64,000 nucleotides of DNA from positions 1 through 64,000 of the forward strand of contig JABCZR010000025.1 in assembly GCA_013289585.1 (NCBI GenBank). Reading direction: 5' to 3'. Under the pieces are notes generated by a model that did no database searches, was not told the origin of the DNA, and saw only the letters and a program-made list of their open reading frames with translations. A program made the translations under genes and the position numbers. The DNA is from Acidobacteriota bacterium (GTDB taxonomy: Bacteria; Acidobacteriota; Terriglobia; Acidiferrales; UBA7541). This document shows, piece after piece, positions 8,060-14,484 of this stretch (position 1 is the first letter of the stretch; each line of letters begins with the position of its first letter).

Positions 8060-9020
8060 CTAGCAGGAGAAGGGGTCTGGGGAAGGGGACGGCATTTGAG
8101 TCCCCTTCCCCAGCAGTCCCTTAGAATTCTTTTTGTTGTTCTCTTTGTTCTCAAAAAACACCATCGTCGCACTTCGAGATTCGGCTTGGGATTCGGTCTT
8201 TTGTTCAAATTCTTCCGGGGATCGATAGCCCAGCGCCGAGTGCAACCGTTGCCGATTGTAGTACTGGTCGATGAACTCTTCGATGTTCGCTCGCAAATGT
8301 TCAAGATCGTTGTACTTGTTGGCGTAGATTTCTTCCCGCTTCAGCGTCTTCATGAAGCTTTCGCAACTGGCATTGTCGTAGGGGTTTGCCGGCCGACTCA
8401 TGCTCGGAACCATGTGGTGCTTCTCGAGGATGGTTATATACTCCGCGCGAGCGTATTGCAGCCCTCGATCCGAGTGCTGCACGAGGCCGGGTTGCGGCTG
8501 TCGGCTCTCGATGGCTTGCTCCAACGCTCCGACCGTCAGCTGCATCGCCAGGGTACGATCCAGCGCCCAGCCCACTACTTTGCGAGAGAACCCATCGAGG
8601 ATCACCGCCAAGTAGACAAATTCCGCCTTCCGCCGAATGTAGGTGATGTCCGCTACCCAAAGCTGATTGATCCCGCTCAGCTTCATCCGAGCAGCTAAGT
8701 TCAGATATACCTCGAACTTGTGGTTCGAGTCTGTGGTGACCTTGAACCGCTTCGGCTGTAGGCCCAGCAGGTTATCTTCCCGCATGATCCGCATCACGCG
8801 CTTGTGGTTGATCTGCATTCCTCGACGGTGCAGCTCCGCGGTGATTCGCCGGTAGCCGTAGCGGCGGCGATGCTCCATGGCATTGTTGGATCGCAGATCG
8901 CACTTCCATCTCTTCCTCAACCGGTTGCTGTTCCTTCAGCGACCGGTAAAAGCTCCGGCGGCTGACCGGCACCATCTGACACATGCGCTCGATACTCAGG
9001 CTGCCTTGCAATGACATCAC
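8060..9020 (-). pseudogene. IS3-family transposase orfB, frameshifted
   Basis: The N-terminal part reads from ATG 9020 (MSLQGSLSIERMCQMVPVSR ... MEVRSAIQQ). The rest continues one frame over from about 8880 (AMEHRRRYGYRRITAEL) to the stop at 8060. The DDE catalytic triad is present in the second part: Asp in LWVADITYI, Asp in QHSDRGLQY, Glu in NASCESFMK. The break lies at the CAACAATG near 8881-8888 and looks like one extra or two missing bases. This is not the usual programmed site, so the element is probably inactive unless the break is a sequencing error. The tail after the conserved LGYRSPEEFEQ is unusually long (about 45 residues). Confidence 0.85.
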
Positions 9021-9358
9021 TTCTCGGATCTGGTCGTAGATGCCATTTCGCCAGAGCCGCTGTTGCGCTGGCGTCGAGCCTCGATTTTTTGCAAGGCACC
9101 TTTGAAAAAATCCACCTCCAGAGCCTTTTCTGCCAAAAGCTGCTTCAAGCGATGGATTTCTTTGCGGTGCGCTGATGCGTGCGTGCTAGGTCGCGACGAT
9201 TCTTGTCCTGGTTCAATCGTTTCCAGCTTCTTGCGCCACTTGTAGAGGCACCTCGGTCGTACCCCGAGTTCTCGTGCTAACTCACCGACATCTTCACAAG
9301 TCTCCATGCGATCGACGGCCATTCGCTGAAATTTCCGGGAGTATCTCTTTCTCTCCAC
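9017..9358 (-). CDS. IS3-family transposase orfA (HTH, leucine-zipper)
   Basis: 113 residues: an N-terminal helix-turn-helix (RKFQRMAVDRMETCEDVGEL, then ELGVRPRCLYKWRKKLE) and a C-terminal coiled coil (HRLKQLLAEKALEVDFFKGAL). It overlaps orfB by ATGA. A run of six A residues (minus strand, 9090-9085) occurs in LQKIE. A -1 slip there would give KNRGSTPAQQRLWRNGIYDQI and lead straight into the orfB frame, as in the programmed frameshifting of this family. Confidence 0.9.
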   Translation of the reverse strand: MERKRYSRKFQRMAVDRMETCEDVGELARELGVRPRCLYKWRKKLETIEPGQESSRPSTHASAHRKEIHRLKQLLAEKALEVDFFKGALQKIEARRQRNSGSGEMASTTRSEK

Positions 9359-9419
9359 TGTGGTTCCTTTCCCGGAAACTGTGCCCTATTTTTGTGTGTC
9401 AGTTCAAGGGTTCACTCCA

Positions 9420-9463
9420 TTCGTGATGACGCACACCTTGCCCGATAGTCTGTCTGACATCAT
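9420..9463 (-). pseudogene. Short-chain dehydrogenase start, cut by the IS element
   Basis: ATGATG at 9463 follows GGAGG with good spacing. The translation MMSDRLSGKVCVITN is the classic start of an SDR (GKVxxITG) and is broken immediately by the IS end at 9419. The sequence on the far side of the IS does not continue an SDR. The gene was therefore already truncated or the rest was lost. Confidence 0.55.
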
Positions 9464-9705
9464 GCGTCCTCCCCAGCCCCGGCGGCTTGTTTCTCGACCT
9501 CGCTGACACCAATGTCGGCCTTCATCTTTGTAACTTCGGCGAAGTGTCCCAATAGATGATCTCGCGCGCTTTGTTCGCGAGCGGCCGACCAGTCGCATTT
9601 ACTTCGCTATGGCCGTCCTAGCTAGCTTGAAAAACGGAGGGTCCTTCGGCTCGTTTACCATACGCCCAACCATAAACCAAGAGATAGGTCACTCGTTGGA
9701 AATGT
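9464..9705. other. Short region with a possible decayed reading frame
   Basis: On the minus strand an open stretch of about 45 codons (ending EVEKQAAGAGEDA, stop overlapping the SDR ATG as ATGA) has coding-like composition but no start. It may be the C-terminus of a deleted gene. Nothing else seen. Confidence 0.3.
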
Positions 9706-10677
9706 CTAGGCCACACGAAGCACGATCTTGCCGTGCGGCCTGCGTCTTGCCGCTCCCGGCCCACTGGGCGACATCCCATGAACCCCTGGCAGGTTCCCCG
9801 CGATGTCCTTCCAGGCCTGAGCCACATCCTCGAGCGCGTATACGGTCGCGACGTCTGGTCGTATCGTCCCCTCTTCCGGCAGTCGCGCGATTCTGCCGAG
9901 CCCTTCCCCTGACGGCGCGAGCCTCATCATCGCGCCCGACACACGGTGCCTCGCGGTCTCTTCCTGCGATACGGGCTGGGTCGCAGCGACGAGATGGCCG
10001 CCTTCCTTCAACACGAGGAACGACCGCTTCTGTGTATCGCCACCGATCAAGTCGAAGACCACATCGACCTTCTCTCGCAGAACCTTCTCGAACTGCGCTT
10101 CTCGGTAATCGATAACCCGGCTGGCGCCGATGGAGTTGAGGTATGCCTCATCGTCGCCGCTTACCGTGGCAATGACGGTGGCACCGGCATGCGATGCCAA
10201 TTGCACGGCATAGGCGCCCACAGCGCCGGCACCACCATGGATCAGGATCGTTTGTCCCTTTTCCAGGTGACCGTGGGTGAAGATTCCCTCAAATGCAGTT
10301 TGGGAGGCCACCGGCACTGATGCAGCCTCCTCAAAGGAGAGGTTGGATGGTTTCCTTGCGATGGCCGCCGCCTTGACAGCCAGATACTCCGCGTAAGCGC
10401 CCATTCCCGTGGTGGTACCGAACACGGCATCACCTGGCGCACATGCCGCAACGTCACTGCCAGTTTGTTCGACGACACCTGAAAACTCATGACCAGGTAT
10501 CCACGGCAGGTCGATTGGGAGTATCTGTCTTGCCGTTCCGGAGGCCTCAACAAGATCAAGATGATTGACGGCGGTACTCTTGATCTTCACCAAGATCTCG
10601 TCGCGTGCGATCGTCGGCCTCGCTACATCGTTGAAGACCAACTGCCCACCGTATTCCAACAATCTGACGGCTTTCAT
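9706..10677 (-). CDS. NADP-dependent quinone oxidoreductase-like protein (MDR superfamily)
   Basis: The start at 10677 is chosen because AAGGAG precedes it and MKAVRLLEYGG is the standard MDR beginning. 323 residues. GroES-like N-terminal domain (AVNHLDLVEASG, IPGHEFSGVV) and a Rossmann domain with the dinucleotide loop HGGAGAVGAYAVQLA, then GASRVIDYRE. It lacks the cysteine ligands of catalytic-zinc alcohol dehydrogenases, so a zinc-free quinone/enone reductase role is likely. Last complete gene of a minus-strand run with the nitroreductase, DoxX-like and NmrA-like genes. Likely product: reduced quinones or enones using NADPH. Confidence 0.85.
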   Translation of the reverse strand: MKAVRLLEYGGQLVFNDVARPTIARDEILVKIKSTAVNHLDLVEASGTARQILPIDLPWIPGHEFSGVVEQTGSDVAACAPGDAVFGTTTGMGAYAEYLAVKAAAIARKPSNLSFEEAASVPVASQTAFEGIFTHGHLEKGQTILIHGGAGAVGAYAVQLASHAGATVIATVSGDDEAYLNSIGASRVIDYREAQFEKVLREKVDVVFDLIGGDTQKRSFLVLKEGGHLVAATQPVSQEETARHRVSGAMMRLAPSGEGLGRIARLPEEGTIRPDVATVYALEDVAQAWKDIAGNLPGVHGMSPSGPGAARRRPHGKIVLRVA

Positions 10678-10741
10678 GCGAGTTCTCCTTGAGTCTGCCC
10701 AGTGGGCCCAAAATTGATTGGTTGTTGGCAAGTTTCGACGT

Positions 10742-11368
10742 CTACAGAATCACGGATACTTCCTCAAAATTGAGCCGAGGATTGCGTGGGTGGAGCTTGC
10801 TTGGGTCTCCATAGCCCAGGTTGCAGAGGAGATTCACCTTCCACTTGCCGTCAGGAAAGAATTCCGCATTCAGTTTGTTGGCGTCGAAACCGGACATCGG
10901 TCCGCAATCTAACCCCAGAGCACGCGCGGCCAGGATAAAATAAGCAGCCTGCAACGAACTGTTGCGGAAGGCGTTCTCGTTAATAAGGGTGTGGTTGCCG
11001 ACAAAATAGGAGCGCATATCAAACTGTGGAAAGAGCCTGGGGAGATTCTCGTGAAATTCGGTGTCCCAGGCGATGATAACTGTTACAGGAGCGGCCATGG
11101 TTTTGTCGACATTGCCGGGCGCTAGAACTGGTTTGAGAAGCGCCTTGGCGCCGGGAGTAGTCAGAAAAACGAATCTGGCGGGCGAGGCATTGGCGCTGGT
11201 CGGTCCAAGGCGCGCCAGTTCGTAAGCCTTGCGCAAGAGTTCTACCGGCACCGGCTCGGGAAGCCACGTAGAGTGGGTCCGCGCTTCGGAGAATAGTTGG
11301 TCGAGAGCCTCCTGTGAGATCGGCGTCCTGGTGGTAGCAAAGTTCGATGTTTCAGATTGATTTCGCAT
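10742..11368 (-). CDS. Nitroreductase-family protein, RutE/HadB-like
   Basis: 208 residues. Motifs follow the FMN-dependent nitroreductase family and especially the RutE subgroup: FSEARTHSTWLPEPV, LGPTSANASPARFVFL, FRNSSLQAAYFILAARALGL, GPMSGFD, NLGYGD. RutE reduces malonic semialdehyde in pyrimidine breakdown, but no other rut gene is here. Beside a DoxX-like protein and an MhqR-like regulator, reduction of quinones or nitro compounds is more plausible. It lies 25 bases after the DoxX-like gene and 64 bases before the oxidoreductase gene, consistent with an operon. Confidence 0.88.
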   Translation of the reverse strand: MRNQSETSNFATTRTPISQEALDQLFSEARTHSTWLPEPVPVELLRKAYELARLGPTSANASPARFVFLTTPGAKALLKPVLAPGNVDKTMAAPVTVIIAWDTEFHENLPRLFPQFDMRSYFVGNHTLINENAFRNSSLQAAYFILAARALGLDCGPMSGFDANKLNAEFFPDGKWKVNLLCNLGYGDPSKLHPRNPRLNFEEVSVIL

Positions 11369-11393
11369 TTTGATTGTCTCTTCTTAGGCGCGT

Positions 11394-11840
11394 TCAGCGC
11401 GAGCGTCGGGCATCCAGACTGAACGGCCCTGCGCCGAATTGAGAAATCAGCAGGGCGCCGCCGAGCATGGAGACATTTTTCATAAACAGAACCATTTGGA
11501 TCTGCGACATCATGGGATCGGTTACGGTCCAGAACTTGTGCATCATCAACGTGACCGGAATCAGGAACAGCACGATGAGCCACGCGCCAATTTTTGCGCG
11601 GTATCCCAGCAAAATGCTCAGTCCGCCTGCGATCGCCAGCACGCCAGAAAGCGGAACCGCGATCGAAGCGAAAGGCACGCCTTGTGAGGCCGCATAGCCG
11701 ATGGTTTGTTTATTAAAGTGATTGGCTCCAGCCAACAGGAAAATCAGCGCGAACAAAAACCGTCCCAAAACGACGACTGCACCCTGCCAATAGCTTGTTG
11801 CCTCCACATTTTTGGAAATTGCGATCGAATTCGTTGCCAT
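11394..11840 (-). CDS. DoxX-like membrane protein
   Basis: ATG 11840 is preferred because AGGAGG lies just upstream; the frame extends further but without a site. 148 residues with about four membrane segments (VVVLGRFLFALIFLLAG, IAVPLSGVLAIAGGLSILLG, IGAWLIVLFLIPVTLMM, FMKNVSMLGGALLI). The family is DoxX/DoxD-like. In Bacillus, DoxX-like MhqP and CatD sit in quinone-responsive operons with nitroreductases, matching this neighbourhood. Biochemical activity of the family is poorly defined. Confidence 0.85.
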   Translation of the reverse strand: MATNSIAISKNVEATSYWQGAVVVLGRFLFALIFLLAGANHFNKQTIGYAASQGVPFASIAVPLSGVLAIAGGLSILLGYRAKIGAWLIVLFLIPVTLMMHKFWTVTDPMMSQIQMVLFMKNVSMLGGALLISQFGAGPFSLDARRSR

Positions 11841-11931
11841 GTAACTTCCTCCTTTTGTTTGTTGAGTCCGCTTACGAGTAACCGCACAAACCAACTTTGT
11901 CTACACCGACTAGAATCAATTTCCTTTTCAA

Positions 11932-12855
11932 TCAGCGTGCTGCTGACTGGGTGTTCTTTGGAGCCGGAAAATTCGCTTGAGCCCACGCCGAAAACTTGGC
12001 AGGTTGCCGGCCTGCTATTTTGTTGGCGAGCGCGATTTGGTCGCGCGAATCGGAACCTAAGTACGTGTGCACCTGAAAGTAAGCGAACATTTCCGCTATC
12101 TCAGCGGCTCCAGGAAAGAAACCCGCGAAGACATCCTGCGGCACTTGGTGGAAAGAAAAGTTGTGCCCGTGTCGATTCAGCGTATCGATGATTTCATTGA
12201 AGCTCACGAAATCGCCGACTAGAGGCAGGCGTTCGCCATGACCTGCCTGATCGGGGCGAGCGAACGCTCCGGCGACGAGACTACCAAGTTCCGTAATGTC
12301 GCCCATGTGAATGCTGCGAGCAGTTGGATCCAGCGGGAGAGTCCAACCTGCGGATCCGTTAGGCTGTTTTTGCGGACCAAGAACGCCGGTAAGGTTCTGA
12401 AAATAGAAAGGCGCGATGACGAACGTGTGATTCGCAAACCCGGCCTCCTTCACGATCCGATCCACCTTGGCCTTGCCGGTAAAATGGGGGACGTGGAACT
12501 TGCCGCCGCTAATTGCTTCCACATCCGGCAACGTGGACCAGATAAAGTGTTTGACACCGGCCTCCCTGGCGGCGCGTACCGCGGCCGTTGCCTGCTTCAG
12601 TTCGTCCGCTCCGTGCTCCTGAAAGTTGGTTACCAGAAATACGCCATGCGCCCCTGCAAAGGCAGGCTTAAGGGTTTCGGGGCGATTCAAGTCCGCTTCG
12701 ACGACTTCGTCGGCGAGTTCGCGATGTTTGGCCGTATTGCGAGTCAGGGCGCGTACCTTGAATTGATTGCCGGCTTGAAGGGCGCGTACTACGGCGCCTC
12801 CTTGTTGCCCGGTTGCGCCGACTACAGCGATGAGTTTCTTATTCGTGCGTTCCAT
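11932..12855 (-). CDS. NmrA-like NAD(P)-binding protein
   Basis: Start at ATG 12855 (MERTNKKLIAVVGATGQQGG), where GAGAGG precedes by about nine bases and the Rossmann motif GATGQQGG follows at once. 307 residues. Typical NmrA-family features: VRALTRN after the first strand, GVFLVTNFQEHG, HFIWSTLPDVE, VPHFTGKAKVDRIVKEAG, FYFQNL. Such proteins are NADP-binding redox sensors or quinone reductases of the QorB type. First gene of the minus-strand run and divergent from the MarR gene; a 92-base gap separates it from the DoxX-like gene. Confidence 0.87.
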   Translation of the reverse strand: MERTNKKLIAVVGATGQQGGAVVRALQAGNQFKVRALTRNTAKHRELADEVVEADLNRPETLKPAFAGAHGVFLVTNFQEHGADELKQATAAVRAAREAGVKHFIWSTLPDVEAISGGKFHVPHFTGKAKVDRIVKEAGFANHTFVIAPFYFQNLTGVLGPQKQPNGSAGWTLPLDPTARSIHMGDITELGSLVAGAFARPDQAGHGERLPLVGDFVSFNEIIDTLNRHGHNFSFHQVPQDVFAGFFPGAAEIAEMFAYFQVHTYLGSDSRDQIALANKIAGRQPAKFSAWAQANFPAPKNTQSAAR

Positions 12856-12896
12856 ATGCCGTGTGCCTCTCTTTCCAGTATTTATTGATGCCCATT

Positions 12897-12950
12897 CTAT
12901 TGACATAGATACATGCTGCTGGACATCCGTTATACGAAATGTCAAAATAG
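12897..12950. promoter_or_regulatory. Candidate MarR operator between divergent genes
   Basis: In the 102-bp gap between the NmrA-like and MarR genes, CTATTGACAT (12897-12906) and ATGTCAAAATAG (12939-12950) form an imperfect inverted pair separated by 32 bases. Autoregulation and control of the divergent operon through this site is an inference. Confidence 0.4.
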
Positions 12951-12957
12951 TTTCGCC

Positions 12958-13431
12958 ATGGACAAGAACTCCCGAGATCCGGTTCACTGTTGGCTGGTAT
13001 GGGGAAAGGCCTTTCACGCTGCCGCGAAATATCTCTATGCGGGACTTGAGGAGACGGGAATCGACGATACCGACTTCCGGATACTTGAAGTGCTCCTCAA
13101 CAAAGGGCCTTTGCCGGTGAATACGATCGGGCCAAAGGTGCACCTTACGCCAGGCTCGATCAGTACGGCCGTTGACCGCCTCGTCGAAAAGGGCCTGGTA
13201 AGCCGGGTCGAGAGTTCTGAGGATCGGCGCGTCCGCGTCGTGTCGCTCACGGCAAAAGGCAAAAAATTGATCGCGCCGATTTTTCGCAAACACGCAGCCG
13301 AAATCAGGAAAGTCTTTGCCGATGCCAGCCCGAAAGAGTTGCGAGCTCTTGAAACGACATTGAAAAAGATTGGCAAGCGCGCCGAGAGTCTGGGGACCGG
13401 GGTCAATCCAAAGTGTTTAAGCCCACGATGA
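12958..13431 (+). CDS. MarR-family regulator, MhqR-like
   Basis: ATG 12958 (MDKNSRDPVH) gives 157 residues; an earlier in-frame start is possible. The winged helix runs from about 35 to 105: TDFRILEVLLNKGPLPVNTI, LTPGSISTAVDRLVEKGLV, EDRRVRVVSLTAKG. The C-terminus (IFRKHAAEIRKVFAD ... LKKIGKRAES) resembles Bacillus MhqR, which represses nitroreductase and DoxX-like genes and responds to quinones. Divergent from a run of exactly such genes. I infer a repressor sensing electrophiles; the sensing residue is not evident. Confidence 0.85.
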   Translation: MDKNSRDPVHCWLVWGKAFHAAAKYLYAGLEETGIDDTDFRILEVLLNKGPLPVNTIGPKVHLTPGSISTAVDRLVEKGLVSRVESSEDRRVRVVSLTAKGKKLIAPIFRKHAAEIRKVFADASPKELRALETTLKKIGKRAESLGTGVNPKCLSPR

Positions 13432-13457
13432 CATAGCGGCGGAGTGCGCGGATCATC

Positions 13458-13847
13458 TCAGCTTGGAGCGGAGATAAGATGCAAATACGCGTTCGCGCCA
13501 TACCATTTGAAGATGTTGCCGTGATTGTCGCGCACAGGCTCTACACGGAACAGGAACCACCGATAGTCTCCATCGAACCGGCGCAGGCGTGCTTCAATCT
13601 CGCCGGCCTTGCCGGAAGCCAACAGATGCCCCCAGAAATCCATGAGCCTATCGCGGTCTTCTGTGTGAACAGCCGCAGTCCAGCCCCAATCCGATGCCTC
13701 TTCCGCAGAGAGGCCGGTGTAATCTAACCAGCGCCGGTTGAGAAATTCAGCCGAGCCGTCGGGGCGAGCGGACCACGCCAGAGTAGGAATGGCGTCAACG
13801 TCTTGCGCCTGCCGAAGCTGCTCGATGCTTTGCCCTGCGGATGCCAT
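13458..13847 (-). pseudogene. PAS-domain fragment (truncated sensor kinase)
   Basis: The 129 residues are almost only one PAS_3 domain: PTLAWSARPDGSAEFLNRRW, LDYTGLSAEEASDWGWTAAV, RLRRFDGDYRWFLFRVEP, NIFKWYGAN. In full-length relatives the text continues into a helix and a histidine-kinase or response module. Here it ends with the unrelated AYLHLISAPS and a stop. It is probably the 5' part of a sensor kinase cut at the island edge; a free-standing PAS protein is less likely. Confidence 0.65.
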
Positions 13848-14484
13848 TCCCGAATTATAGTCCCATCGCGCAATTCAAACCCTTAAAAATCCATGTCAGG
13901 CTCGACTGAATTCACGCATCATTTTCGGACGATTGCGAGTGGGTCGTACGCAATGCGCGCTAGTGGACCGTTGTTGCTTACCGTCGGCACGCGCAGGGGA
14001 ATTACCGCACACGTTCCCCATACTTCGGATGTGGGTTTTTCGCGGCGTAATTTCGCGGAACCTGAAAGAGGCTCAACGAAGAGATTTGACTGGCTTTGCC
14101 TTTTCAGTCTCTCGATTCTGGACCGTTTTGGACCACGCGCATCGACTATCCCTAATAGCGCGAGTCTCTTACGAATGCGCAGCATTGGGTTCGATTCCCA
14201 TCGCTCGCTCCATAACTCCCCCTTTTCCGAAGACGTCAGGTTTCTCTGCTTGCGGTTTGCCTTCCCCTTGAGAAAGGCTGCAAGAAAAACCAATTCCCTC
14301 GTTCTAACGGCATGCAGAAACGGCAGTTGTACCGCCAGGCTGTCCGTTATAGTCAGAAAGATATTTGATGGAACAACCATCTTCGGATCGCGCGACATCC
14401 TATCCATTCAAGAACTCTTTCCATCCCCGGGTTGCTCATTCATCGCGCCTGCTTGTCCGCTCTGAAAATGAGGAGGCTACTGCT
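13848..14484. other. Island right end and upstream region of exported-protein genes
   Basis: No supportable gene. It contains the imperfect direct repeat at 14119-14134 and the partial tRNA copy at 14186-14217. The minus-strand open frame across it is a by-product of tRNA-derived sequence. The part after 14217 must hold the promoter of the 14485 gene, but no strong match is evident. Confidence 0.6.
14186..14217 (+). repeat. Right attachment-like repeat, partial tRNA-Gly copy
   Basis: 31 of 32 positions match 7867-7898, including the T arm, CCA and the following TAACT. The upstream bases do not fold as the remaining tRNA, so only the 3' end was duplicated, as expected of the far junction of an integrated element. 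Confidence 0.85.

Larger units (their letters stand above)
7987..9419 (-). mobile_element. IS3-family insertion sequence, complete ends
   Basis: The ends start TGG(G/A)GTGAACCC and end with the inverted form. About 43 bp at 7987-8029 and 9377-9419 are imperfect inverted repeats (shared TGAACC, CACA, TTCCG blocks). A 3-bp target duplication TTC flanks it (7984-7986 and 9420-9422), which fixes the length at 1433 bp. It encodes orfA and a frameshifted orfB, both on the minus strand. Size, termini (TG...CA) and two-gene layout fit the IS3 family. Confidence 0.9.
7894..14185. mobile_element. Genomic island integrated at tRNA-Gly(CCC)
   Basis: About 6.3 kb lie between the intact tRNA and a partial copy of its 3' end. 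Contents: IS3-family element, truncated SDR start, quinone-oxidoreductase-like, nitroreductase, DoxX-like, NmrA-like and MarR genes, and a truncated PAS protein. TGGTCCGTTCTGGACT (7953-7968) and TGGACCGTTTTGGACC (14119-14134) form an imperfect direct repeat close to the two ends and might be recombinase arm sites. No integrase lies inside, so the island is not self-mobile now. Confidence 0.7.

Noticed and set aside
13938-14213. Possible tRNA split by a group I intron
   Set aside because: GCGAGTG near 13938 could pair with the acceptor end at 14203-14209, but no anticodon arm closes and conserved group I core elements are not found.
13919-14407. Minus-strand frame of 162 codons with ERWESNP
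   Set aside because: It crosses the partial tRNA-Gly copy and the island junction and has no family or ribosome site; same type of artefact.
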